Assembly: GCA_915070235.1 (NCBI GenBank)
Contig: CAJZFM010000025.1
Location: 1-13,867, forward strand
Length of the DNA: 13,867 nucleotides
Direction: 5' to 3'
From: an uncultured Capnocytophaga sp.
Lineage (GTDB): Bacteria; Bacteroidota; Bacteroidia; Flavobacteriales; Flavobacteriaceae
The position numbers were made by a program, and so were the translations under genes. The notes below the pieces were generated by a model that was not told where the DNA came from, ran no database searches, and saw only the letters and a program-made list of their open reading frames with translations. Shown here piece after piece: positions 1 through 9,076 of the stretch (position 1 is the stretch's first letter; the number at the start of each line of letters is the position of its first letter).

Positions 1-3000
1 CAAAGCTTACATCCTCACGAGCTATCGCAGGTGATGCTGGAGTGGTATTCCTTGTGAACTCAAAGGCTCCCTTAGTACCTGTTGTACCTGTACAAGCATT
101 CTCCTGTTCTACATCAGCCCCTTCTACCTTATGGCGTGCCTTAAGGCTACTTGGCGCTTCAGCAGGAAGTACCTCCATAGGCGCACTTGGGATATAGTCA
201 CCACAATGCTTATTACCATTATCCTTAATCCATATAGTATAGTAACGCTTGGTATCCCCTGGTGTTGGGGCTGGCAAGGCTACACTTATATCTTGGTTAT
301 GGATATTCGTACCCGCTGGAGTAGCTGGTATAGGTGTTCCCGCTGGAGTTGCCGCATGTGTATGGGTCACTGGTGTAGGATCCCAAGTTACCTTGATCTC
401 ATAACGAGTCGCTCCTGTATATGGTGCTGGAATAGCTCCTGCTGCTACAAAGTCTGAACCATTGGTGATGACAGCCTTGAACTTCGCTGTATAGTTTCCT
501 CCTGCATCACAAGCTACATCCTGTACCTTAAGACCTGTAAAGGCCAACTTAGCATAGGTATATCGTTCTCCTGGTGTGGTAGGAACCAGCGGTGTTGCTG
601 GATTTATAATCGCCTGACAAGTGGTGTGCTTGTTGCGTACCTTTATCTTGGTATGGTCAAACAAGGCAGGTATATCCTTATGCATTGTAGCTGCCGTAAA
701 GTCTTCGTAAGTGGCGCCTCCGTCTATAGAGAACTCATAGTCCGCAAAGGTAAGCCCTGAAGCTCCCGTCGCATTAAAGTTAGAGACAGTTATCGCCAAT
801 CTGTACTTATCATTAGTTGAGCTATCACAAGCATCTGTACCTGGGATATTGGCTATAGCAAAGGTATAAGTAGCCTTATGCTTGCTGTTACCAAAGTTAC
901 CCAAAGTATTAGCATTGGCTGATACATATACTTCACAACCTGTCGCTTGATCGGTAATTGTAAGCTCAAATGGCAAGCCAGGGAAAGTTGTCCTCCACCA
1001 TGTATCAGGCGAACCTGTTATATTAAAGTCACTTTCCTTAAAGTCAAATTCCACTTCACTGGTGCTTGTGAGCGGTCCCGGTACATTCCTTTTCTGTATG
1101 TTACGTCTTAGGTGTGGATTCTTGTGAGGACCTATACCACTTACAAAGGTGAAGGTAAATGGTCCTACACCGCCTGTGGCAGCACCTGTTACTGTCAGCT
1201 TCGCCTTACCATCGGAACAGCTGATCGCTGTTGTCTTATTCGCTACCACTGAAAGGGTTCCTGCTGTAAGAGCATTGGAAGGGGTAGGGGTCGCTACAAT
1301 ATCAGGAGACATCCACTCATCACAACTTGCTGAGCGCTCTACACCGATTACAAAGGTCTCCGATGGAGGAAGTACGGTATGGTTGAATGGTATCTCATAA
1401 CCTCCCGTAACTACTGTTGCTGACGCTAATGGAACAGTACCTACAAGAGCCAAGGCTCCATTATTATTCTTCTTATATATCTTAAAGTTCAATGGCGCTG
1501 GGCCTGATACCGTTAGCTTGAACTTCACTTGAGTACTGCTACATGTATTGGCTTGGTTGTCTCCTGTGGCTGTACCAAAGGTATATGGAGAAGAGCCTCC
1601 ATGGGTGGTGATAGTCTTACTTTCTGAACACCATCCTGTTCCTATCCTATAACGTGCATATACTACATAGGTTCTACCACTGATAAGGTTGTTAAAGGTA
1701 TAGGTAGTACCTGCTGTATAGGTCGGATGGTTAGCTGATTGAGCCTCTGCTGGAGCTCCATCATGGTTAAGGAAGAACTGCAAATCAGTTGCATTCTGTC
1801 CATAGCTTACCGTTAGGTCATAAGTATTTGCACAACCTGGCTGTACTGTAGGGGTTAGCGTAAGGTTCGAACCTGCAGGACGAGACAAGTCTATTCCTAC
1901 TATATCCGTTGTACAGAGTACATCTGTATCCGAATAAGCACCTGTTTTCTTCCTTACCAAAGCTGCCTCTACCTCATAGGTTTCTCCTATCTTTCCAGTT
2001 GTAAAGATCGCATAACCTGCAGAACCTGCTATGTCTGAATGCGCTGCAGTTGATTCTGTTTGCCATGGAGCTGGCGTAGGTATTCTCGCCCCATTCTTCT
2101 TCACTAATCTATATACCACTTCGTATTCTGATGCTGGTGTGGCATCGTGAGTAACCTTCACTGCAAAAGGTCTAACTGTGTCATCTGTAGAACATGGTGC
2201 TACAGGTGCTATAAGCTTAGATGGAGTAGTACCCCATGCCATTTGAGCTATAGTAAAGGCATATCCTGAGGGACCTATAGGCTGGCAGTCATTATTACCC
2301 TCATCATATACCTTAAGGGTATAGTTACCTGCACTTAGGTTAGGTATCAGATAATCTTTCACCGTCATTAGCCCATGTGTATCAGGTGGTACAGGAGTCG
2401 CTACCACTACCTTAGTTGGGTTATCTGGGGTAGGACTTACAGGAGTCCTTGGAATTGTCAAGGTAAGCTCTTCGTTAAGGGTAGTATTATTTAACCATAC
2501 TCTAAATGGCCCCTTACCTGAGAACTCTTTGATAATTAGACGACCTCCTTGGTCTCCACAAGTAGCGCTCATATTGGTAACTGTAGGCGTACTTCCTCCA
2601 ACTATATTGGTAGGAATCTTGCTATTAATCACCACATTGGTAGCTACCTTCTTGCCACAAGTAGCAGGAACCACATTCACATCTTTTATATAGATATCAT
2701 ACTTACCTGCTCCCAAGCCTGACTTGGTATTGGAAGCTGTATAGTCTGTTGGATTAGGGGTAGTACCTGCTGACACAAACGCATATTGATAGCTTGGTAA
2801 TGGATTAGCACTACTTACTCTATTTACTGTAATAGAGGAAGGAACTCCTGAAGCTGGCGGACAAGCGTCCGCTGGCTGTACCACAGTATAGTCAGCCGTA
2901 AGCAAGTTTTCTATAGGTGCATAGATGATTACTTCCTTCTCTGCCCCACAGATATACTCATCGCGAGCTCTTATCAGATAAGGTACACCTTTTTCCCAAC

Positions 3001-6000
3001 CAGAAACTATACTTGCTGGAATCACATTGTTCGGTGTAGCAGCAGACCATGTAGCATCTGTTTTCTTCTTATATTGATACTGAAGCGTACCACCATTGCC
3101 TGTAGTTACCCAAGTATGAGAAACAGTCAAGTCTCCTATACCTGTACCAGGGTTACAGTTGGTCGTATAAGCTACATCTATAGAAGCAAGCTTATTGCGG
3201 TTCTTCATCTCAAAGTTATAGCTAACACCATCATTACAGCCATTGTCATCTACTATAGTGATCTTGTACTTACCTGCTGAGAAAGTGTATCGGTACACTC
3301 CTTGTGGATCAGGGGTAACAGTCTCTACATTGCCCGCTTTCTCTACCTTGATGGTATATTTGAGTATAGATGGGTTAGGTTGCTTACCTCCTGTGATATT
3401 AAAGAGACCATTAAGCGACGAATTGTTCTGTCCAAATATCACAAGGCGTTCTCTATCCACATCACAGTTCAGGTAAGATACCTTCTTGTTTGGATCTTGG
3501 GTTACCACCATTGCTGGATTACGCTTGATCTCAAAGTCTTTAGTTACCACACAAGCTTGATTATCTGCATACTTAGCCTGACGTGTATCAGTAATGACTA
3601 AGGTATACAAGCCTGGAGCTATGTTAGTTACTGTCAAGAGAGAGGTATTGTTTTCGGAAGTTGTAGAGCCTTTCACTATGTTGTTGGTACCACGTGTTAC
3701 CACATACCACTTATACTTAGTTCCATAGTTAGCCACTGTTGCCTCTATCTTACCATCATTTCTACCATTACAAGTTTCTTCTGTTTCGGTAAGGGCTGAG
3801 ATTTTAAGCTCTTTACCTGCTTCCAAGTTGAATGTAGCATCCACATGTAGGGTAGGACAGTGTACTGGTCCTTGCCATACTTCTATATCATCTATAGCAA
3901 AGTCATTACCACACCAGTGATTGCGTGTATTTTGTATTTGGATTTTTACACGAGAAACATTACCTGGATTTATATCTCCTATATCTTCAGAAGAGATACG
4001 ATTCCACTCCATATTTCCTCGAGTATTATAAGGAATATCTCCTGAAGTTACTTGTCCTAATAGTGTATTGGTAGCCGCATCAAGCACTCGTACTCGGATG
4101 TCTGGTTTGGCAGGTACCGATCCACAATAGGCAGGATTGGCTGTTGAATTATTTAGGTTCAATACATATACCTCAAAACCAATAGGGGCATTGGGTTCTA
4201 TATCTACTGTCTTTTCATAAAGGGTCTCTCCAAGTCCAAGGTTAGTACCCATATCTATATACATATAACGTCCCTTATCCTCAGTACCGTTGGAAGTGTG
4301 ATCCTTAGGCGCATCAGATATCCAGAAAGTCTGTTCACTTGGTTGTTGGCGTCGTATACCACACTCTCTACCAGATCCCCACCACTTATCATGGAACTCT
4401 CCATAACCCATTATCGCATAATGGTTAGGCGTTATCCAACAACTTGCAAAAGTCAAGTTAGGTGATATAGCAGTAGATGGACCGCGTCCTAACCCTGCAA
4501 AGTCGGTGATAGGACCTTCTCCAAAGTCCTCACGGAAGAGGAGTTTCTTAGGATTTACCTTTTTCTTATAGAAAATACGTGTATATTGAGTGGTTCCTGC
4601 ATCAGTCTTAAGGAAAGTCTGTTCTTTTATCGCTCCTAAACCTTCAAAATTACCTGTATATTCTGTAGGTAAGCCTGCGAGTGTACTTGCTTTTTCTACA
4701 TGATAGCTATAGTCATCACGTGCTCCTGAGAAGAGTACACGTGCAGCACCTTCACAGTCATATACAATATTAGATGTAAAAGTAGGTTTGGCCAAAGGCG
4801 CTTCTACTTGTACAGTAAATGAAGTTTCACAAGGTTGTACACCTCCTGCAGGTGCTTTGCTTCTTACTTTCACTGTATAAGTACCTACAGGTACATTATC
4901 AAAACGCACCTCGTTGGTTACAAAATTTACCCCTGATATGGAAGCAGGTGCTGTATTCCAAGAGATTCCTCCGTCCAAGCTCACTTCGTACTTGCCACCA
5001 GGGCCTACACCACCTGCAGTACCATTACCTCCTGCAAGGTTAGATATCTTGATAGAAGCATGGGCATGAGAGGTAGGATTTTGTTCCAAAGGCTTACAAG
5101 CCAAGTGAGACACCATAGCAAAGGCCTTAAGTGGGCCTGCCCCCTCGGAGATAGTTTCTTCCTTGTTATCAAAATCAGGTCCAGTGAGGTATTCTAACTG
5201 ACCTCTATTATTAAGAACCTGATAGGATTCCGCTGGATAAGAACAAGTAATACCTCCTCTTGTATAGTATACTCTTAGGCGATACTTACCTGCAGTAAGA
5301 CCTGTAAAAGTACCATTAGGATAGGTTTGCTTAATCCAAGTATCAGTAGTAGGATAAGTTCCTCCTACTTGTTTTTGGATAGCAAATTGTACTGTATATT
5401 TAGTAACATCAAACTGAGGATTGTTCAATGTCATCTTAATCGTACCCGCATTAGGATCACAGTCGGCAGGGGTCACCACTGAGGTAAAGGTAGGTTGTGG
5501 CTGTAACTTATATGTCAAAGTTTTAGTTACAGTACAGCTATTAGCATCCACGACCTGTATGGTATAGTTCTTAGTACCTATAGCAGGGGTAAACCTTGGA
5601 TCGTCAAAGTTGATTGTTCTTGCCAAGGCATTGCCATTGCCCTCACTTACATCTATATTGTCAGATCCTGATATCTTTATGGTATAAGGCGGAGTACCAC
5701 CCTGATAGGTTACCGAGATCTGCTTGGTAGGCCCACAAGAAGGATCCTTATAAGTGGTAGAAAGTATCTTAAGCTGAGGTACTTCCTTGATCTCTATAGT
5801 TCGGGCAGGAGAGGTACAAGTATTGCGCATTTGTGGTTGTATAGTAACCTCATAGGTGCCCTTGCCCAAGGTTCTGAGCTTAGTAAGATCAGTACCTGTT
5901 AGGTTCTCAGAGCTACGTAGCGCTTCGGTATTGGCCAAATACTTCACTACTTGTCCGCCACCTTGCTTAGTTACTGTAACATATACAGGCAAGGTTACTT

Positions 6001-8977
6001 GGTTAGAAAGTTGTACATTGAGCACTCCTGTAGCAGGATCAGTACCCACACAGAGTACATCCACTTTACTGAGGGTAAAGTTCGGATTGGTATCGGTGTT
6101 GGTTGTTGCCCTTACATCTGTATATTGCTCAAAGTTACAAACATTATTTTGGTATTGAGAAGCACCAGAAGCAAGCTTAGGACGTAGGGTTACAGTATAG
6201 CGCCCTGGAGCAGTTACCTCATAGTCGAAGCTTCGTGAAGGTATATCCGTCCAACCTACTGAGTTGGAAGGCCCTGCTATCTTATATTGGTAATCACCAT
6301 TGGTCGGGATATTACTTATCTTAAGCCAACCACGAGCAGCAGCCCCTGATCCACAATCCAATGGCATGATGTTCTCATGAGTTAGATTGTAAGAGAGCGT
6401 ACTCTTATAGGCTCGGAAATAGTAATCCAAGTTACAGCCGTTAGGGTGCTGAAGAACGATAGCAAAGTGAGTACCATTATTATCTACATGGGTACCTTGT
6501 AGTCTAAAGGTATTACCTTCACCTATCTTTTCCCAGTTACCAGGCTCTACACCTACAGGGGCAGGCGGACAGGTGGCAACCAACTGTGCAGTATTTCCTT
6601 TGTATTTATACCATATCACCTTGTTGTCTGGCAGTCCTGTACCTGTGGTGGAGAGATCCACATAGGTACCACAGAGGGCAACCTGTAGATAGTCAAGACC
6701 GGTATTGTTACAAGTTTGCTTTTCCACTACCTTGTCATTATCGCGCAAGGGGTGAAGAGCATCGTTACCAGAACGAGGCTGGATTACATAGGTCTTGGTG
6801 GAGACATTAGCACAATCGGCAGGACCTCCTGTTCTTTCGAGTACATAAGTACCTGCGGCATTGACCTGATATTTCTGAGAGGTAGAAACAACTCCCTGAC
6901 CTTGTTTTGTCCATTTGTAAGAGGTATAGCCTGCTCCACCGTCCAATTCGAAGGCGGCACAATAGGGCAAAGTATTGCGGTCGGAAGCTCCACAAGGTGT
7001 ATCATCTATATAGAAAGTAGTGGCAGCAGGGGCACAATCGGCAAATTTCTTATAAGAGAGTTTTTCCTGATTGTCAGTTGGATTTGCCACCGTATAGATA
7101 AGCTTAGGTTGTATGCTAAGCCTATTGCTACAAGCATCCCTAAGCGCATTACAATCGTTGGTGGTCTTAACCTTGATCGTAATGGTATTAGCCGCTGTCA
7201 TATTGGCAGGGAGTGCAGTAGGTGTCATATTGAAAGTAAGCATGGTACGCCCTGCTACCTGTGTTACGGCAGGTGCACTTACTCCTGCAGGAAGTGCACC
7301 CTCTATCCCATCATAGATGAGGTTCTGAGGTAGGTGTGCTTCCAACTTGAGCGTGGTAGGAGTACCTGCTCCTGTGTTGCGTAGATTTATCTGATATTTA
7401 GCCTCAGTATTGAGCGCTATTCGCTGGCCTGCTATATCAGCATTAGCAGCATTGAGCACCTTGGTCTCTATCTGATAAGAAGGCTGCGTAGTTGCTGCTG
7501 AGACCGCATTGACAATTTTGATATAGGCATCGTAGCCCCCATTATTGGCCTCATAGACTGTATTGAGGTTGGTAGCTCCTGCGGGAACAATAGTATTATT
7601 TCCAAAGAAAGATACGTCCCAACCACGATGATTGACTTGTGGTGCCTCATTGTGTATGGTAGTTGTTCCATTAAAGAAGTTATTACCCGCACGGCCATTG
7701 TAACCTATGTCGGTAGCATTGACCTTAAAATGGTCACCTGCGACATTGGGTTCCCCACCAAGGGTTACCTGACCGAAGACTTCCCATGTTCCAGACGGTT
7801 TGAGGTAGCCACCGGCAAAGACATTATTATCCGCACTCGTTGTAGCTGCTCCTGCGCCCACACGTTGGAAGCCATTCTGAATGGTAACCACTCTATTCTC
7901 GGAAAGCTTAGGGTTTTCATAAACAACCACTAAGGCCCAACCTGAACCAAATTTCCAGTTGTTGCCTCCTTCATTGTATATATTGTTTACTTGATAAGCT
8001 CCATTGAGGTTTCCTGCAGTGGCCAAGGCCTGCAAGTCAGCAGTAACATCTGCCCAACGATAGTAGTAAGAATCGTCGGTTACACGTGTTCCGTCATTAA
8101 CAATAGTCTTGGTAGGATCTAAGTCTTCATTTTGTCCTGCTACATATTGGGTACCATTGGGTTTATACCAAATCAAGCGCCCATCGTTAAAGGTATATTC
8201 AAAGTCTCCCACATTTCCTGGATCATAACGACAACCTCCTCCTTCTTCAGTTATATTTACCACTGGGAAGTTATAAGTACCTACCTTAACACCACCGACA
8301 TTGACCCAATCATATCCAGATTTTTGCATTACACCACCCTTATATCCTTCTACCAAGATAGAAACCTTTCCACTCTCTCTCTTATTATACCACCAAGTCT
8401 TGTAGTTAAATTTGAGTTTATTGTATCCCGCTGCACGCATATTACCAACCTTGAAGAGAACGGCTTCACGTCCACGCCCCGTATTATCTCCACTCCATTG
8501 GGCAAAGTTACTATTACGAAATCCTGATGAACACCAACCTGCTACTCCTAAACCAGCAGGCTCACTTACGGTTACACGGATATCCAAGTCCCAACCATCA
8601 TCAAACTGTACACGATAGATCAGGTAGTCGGCATCATTCCATACCACAGCATTGGACTCTTTGTATCCGTCATTGGCCTGTACTGTTCTATTAAGTCCTC
8701 CAGGACCTATGAAGCGCACCTGATCAAGGTTACCCCCTCCCGTGTGGCCTCCCCAATAGAGCCGTGCCCACTTCACAGTAGAGGGACAGCCGTCTATGAC
8801 CGGTAAGTCTAGATTGTAAGGCGCATCAGAGCGATTTCCTATCAGCTTATAGTCTCCTTTGAAAGCCTTCCCACCATTATTATATACGGTAGATAAAGCT
8901 TGCGCAAAAGCCGTTGTCCCTACCAAACATAGCAAGGCAACGGTTAATACGTTTTGGAAGAATAATTTAAGTTTCAT
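1..8977 (-). CDS. Giant SprB-like Ig-repeat surface adhesin, N-terminal 2992 residues (partial)
   Basis: A single open frame runs from the ATG at 8977 to the left edge; I checked the frame at the start, near 4545, near 2338 and at the edge and found it consistent. Residues 1-25 form a signal peptide ending in A-F-A before Q26. Next come a long N-terminal domain with an A-x-LYWGG motif (about 67-75), a DUF11-like module (503-630), many Ig-like modules of about 90-115 residues, and a jelly-roll-like domain (1479-1701). The Ig modules repeat a G-x-Y strand motif followed by a downstream Cys (near residues 705, 921, 1036, 1226, 1362, 1786, 1898, 2087 and 2214). The start has an A-rich leader and no Shine-Dalgarno sequence. 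The composition and the SprF-like neighbour suggest a cell-surface adhesin exported by the type IX system, similar in kind to gliding adhesin SprB. Orthology to SprB is not shown, and the sorting domain is outside the window. Confidence 0.9.
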   Translation of the reverse strand, partial: MKLKLFFQNVLTVALLCLVGTTAFAQALSTVYNNGGKAFKGDYKLIGNRSDAPYNLDLPVIDGCPSTVKWARLYWGGHTGGGNLDQVRFIGPGGLNRTVQANDGYKESNAVVWNDADYLIYRVQFDDGWDLDIRVTVSEPAGLGVAGWCSSGFRNSNFAQWSGDNTGRGREAVLFKVGNMRAAGYNKLKFNYKTWWYNKRESGKVSILVEGYKGGVMQKSGYDWVNVGGVKVGTYNFPVVNITEEGGGCRYDPGNVGDFEYTFNDGRLIWYKPNGTQYVAGQNEDLDPTKTIVNDGTRVTDDSYYYRWADVTADLQALATAGNLNGAYQVNNIYNEGGNNWKFGSGWALVVVYENPKLSENRVVTIQNGFQRVGAGAATTSADNNVFAGGYLKPSGTWEVFGQVTLGGEPNVAGDHFKVNATDIGYNGRAGNNFFNGTTTIHNEAPQVNHRGWDVSFFGNNTIVPAGATNLNTVYEANNGGYDAYIKIVNAVSAATTQPSYQIETKVLNAANADIAGQRIALNTEAKYQINLRNTGAGTPTTLKLEAHLPQNLIYDGIEGALPAGVSAPAVTQVAGRTMLTFNMTPTALPANMTAANTITIKVKTTNDCNALRDACSNRLSIQPKLIYTVANPTDNQEKLSYKKFADCAPAATTFYIDDTPCGASDRNTLPYCAAFELDGGAGYTSYKWTKQGQGVVSTSQKYQVNAAGTYVLERTGGPADCANVSTKTYVIQPRSGNDALHPLRDNDKVVEKQTCNNTGLDYLQVALCGTYVDLSTTGTGLPDNKVIWYKYKGNTAQLVATCPPAPVGVEPGNWEKIGEGNTFRLQGTHVDNNGTHFAIVLQHPNGCNLDYYFRAYKSTLSYNLTHENIMPLDCGSGAAARGWLKISNIPTNGDYQYKIAGPSNSVGWTDIPSRSFDYEVTAPGRYTVTLRPKLASGASQYQNNVCNFEQYTDVRATTNTDTNPNFTLSKVDVLCVGTDPATGVLNVQLSNQVTLPVYVTVTKQGGGQVVKYLANTEALRSSENLTGTDLTKLRTLGKGTYEVTIQPQMRNTCTSPARTIEIKEVPQLKILSTTYKDPSCGPTKQISVTYQGGTPPYTIKISGSDNIDVSEGNGNALARTINFDDPRFTPAIGTKNYTIQVVDANSCTVTKTLTYKLQPQPTFTSVVTPADCDPNAGTIKMTLNNPQFDVTKYTVQFAIQKQVGGTYPTTDTWIKQTYPNGTFTGLTAGKYRLRVYYTRGGITCSYPAESYQVLNNRGQLEYLTGPDFDNKEETISEGAGPLKAFAMVSHLACKPLEQNPTSHAHASIKISNLAGGNGTAGGVGPGGKYEVSLDGGISWNTAPASISGVNFVTNEVRFDNVPVGTYTVKVRSKAPAGGVQPCETSFTVQVEAPLAKPTFTSNIVYDCEGAARVLFSGARDDYSYHVEKASTLAGLPTEYTGNFEGLGAIKEQTFLKTDAGTTQYTRIFYKKKVNPKKLLFREDFGEGPITDFAGLGRGPSTAISPNLTFASCWITPNHYAIMGYGEFHDKWWGSGRECGIRRQQPSEQTFWISDAPKDHTSNGTEDKGRYMYIDMGTNLGLGETLYEKTVDIEPNAPIGFEVYVLNLNNSTANPAYCGSVPAKPDIRVRVLDAATNTLLGQVTSGDIPYNTRGNMEWNRISSEDIGDINPGNVSRVKIQIQNTRNHWCGNDFAIDDIEVWQGPVHCPTLHVDATFNLEAGKELKISALTETEETCNGRNDGKIEATVANYGTKYKWYVVTRGTNNIVKGSTTSENNTSLLTVTNIAPGLYTLVITDTRQAKYADNQACVVTKDFEIKRNPAMVVTQDPNKKVSYLNCDVDRERLVIFGQNNSSLNGLFNITGGKQPNPSILKYTIKVEKAGNVETVTPDPQGVYRYTFSAGKYKITIVDDNGCNDGVSYNFEMKNRNKLASIDVAYTTNCNPGTGIGDLTVSHTWVTTGNGGTLQYQYKKKTDATWSAATPNNVIPASIVSGWEKGVPYLIRARDEYICGAEKEVIIYAPIENLLTADYTVVQPADACPPASGVPSSITVNRVSSANPLPSYQYAFVSAGTTPNPTDYTASNTKSGLGAGKYDIYIKDVNVVPATCGKKVATNVVINSKIPTNIVGGSTPTVTNMSATCGDQGGRLIIKEFSGKGPFRVWLNNTTLNEELTLTIPRTPVSPTPDNPTKVVVATPVPPDTHGLMTVKDYLIPNLSAGNYTLKVYDEGNNDCQPIGPSGYAFTIAQMAWGTTPSKLIAPVAPCSTDDTVRPFAVKVTHDATPASEYEVVYRLVKKNGARIPTPAPWQTESTAAHSDIAGSAGYAIFTTGKIGETYEVEAALVRKKTGAYSDTDVLCTTDIVGIDLSRPAGSNLTLTPTVQPGCANTYDLTVSYGQNATDLQFFLNHDGAPAEAQSANHPTYTAGTTYTFNNLISGRTYVVYARYRIGTGWCSESKTITTHGGSSPYTFGTATGDNQANTCSSTQVKFKLTVSGPAPLNFKIYKKNNNGALALVGTVPLASATVVTGGYEIPFNHTVLPPSETFVIGVERSASCDEWMSPDIVATPTPSNALTAGTLSVVANKTTAISCSDGKAKLTVTGAATGGVGPFTFTFVSGIGPHKNPHLRRNIQKRNVPGPLTSTSEVEFDFKESDFNITGSPDTWWRTTFPGLPFELTITDQATGCEVYVSANANTLGNFGNSKHKATYTFAIANIPGTDACDSSTNDKYRLAITVSNFNATGASGLTFADYEFSIDGGATYEDFTAATMHKDIPALFDHTKIKVRNKHTTCQAIINPATPLVPTTPGERYTYAKLAFTGLKVQDVACDAGGNYTAKFKAVITNGSDFVAAGAIPAPYTGATRYEIKVTWDPTPVTHTHAATPAGTPIPATPAGTNIHNQDISVALPAPTPGDTKRYYTIWIKDNGNKHCGDYIPSAPMEVLPAEAPSSLKARHKVEGADVEQENACTGTTGTKGAFEFTRNTTPASPAIAREDVSF
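3875..4543 (-). other. Jelly-roll, carbohydrate-binding-like domain inside the giant adhesin
   Basis: Residues about 1479-1701. The segment starts LLFREDFG, has a 'DHTSNGTEDKGRYMYID' stretch in the middle and ends 'GNDFAIDDIEVW'. It is rich in Trp, His and Cys, unlike the Thr/Asn/Gly-rich Ig modules on both sides. An EDFG opening, a DHT...G-x-Y-M-x-x-(D/N) loop and a closing N-D-x-A-x-DDI strand are typical of MAM/CBM-like jelly rolls in secreted Bacteroidetes proteins. The acidic loops could bind calcium or sugar. No ligand can be named from sequence. Confidence 0.55.
7088..7471 (-). other. DUF11-like module of the giant adhesin
   Basis: Residues about 503-630. It opens with a short strand, then 'YQINLRNTGAG', 'LPQNLIYDG' and a later 'NTITIKVKTT' strand. 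This is the usual DUF11 pattern: 'Y-x-I-x-v-x-N-T-G', then a 'd-x-LP-x-x-l-x-y' turn, then a closing strand. DUF11 is an Ig-like beta-sandwich spacer common in bacterial wall and outer-surface proteins. Its place just after the LYWGG domain agrees with known architectures. Confidence 0.6.
7472..8902 (-). other. N-terminal 'LYWGG' domain of the giant adhesin
   Basis: Residues about 26-502 of the adhesin. Visible landmarks are WARLYWGG near residue 67, an 'ADVT' segment, GWALVVVYENP near residue 345 and GGYDAY near 478. This order (A-x-LYW, then G-W-x-LVVVYE, then a G-Y-D segment, then a DUF11-type module) is one I recognise from DUF3344-like N-terminal regions of large bacterial surface proteins. 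The family name is recalled, not searched. As the distal end of the mature chain it may be the exposed tip of the adhesin; that is inference. Confidence 0.5.
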
Positions 8978-9009
8978 AATTTTTGGTTATTAGTTAGTTT
9001 TGCATCTTG

Positions 9010-9028
9010 TGTTCTATAACTTAGAACA
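9010..9028 (-). promoter_or_regulatory. Perfect 7-bp inverted repeat in the adhesin leader
   Basis: TGTTCTA and TAGAACA (9010-9016 and 9022-9028) flank a five-base loop, about 32 bases upstream of the giant adhesin ATG. No run of T follows in the direction of transcription, so it does not look like an intrinsic terminator. No TAnnTTTG box is visible in the 99-base gap, which suggests the adhesin is transcribed through from the small gene upstream. The hairpin could then be an mRNA processing, stability or translation-control element, or an operator. The inverted repeat is seen directly; the role is inferred. Confidence 0.45.
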
Positions 9029-9076
9029 GCACATTGCTTAGTTATTTTCACGATAGTTCTTTTTCAGTTTTGAGTT

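Noticed and set aside
6716..7333. 205-codon plus-strand open frame
   Set aside because: It lies wholly antisense to the giant adhesin, whose frame shows clear Ig-like and DUF11-like patterns. The plus-strand translation has no recognisable domain and a composition typical of a shadow frame.
8132..8527. 131-codon plus-strand open frame
   Set aside because: Antisense to the N-terminal domain of the adhesin, with no leader, promoter or family signal.
1..8977. Possible pseudogene or frameshift in the giant adhesin
   Set aside because: The frame from the ATG agrees at every place checked, down to the left edge. The missing C-terminus is due to the window boundary.
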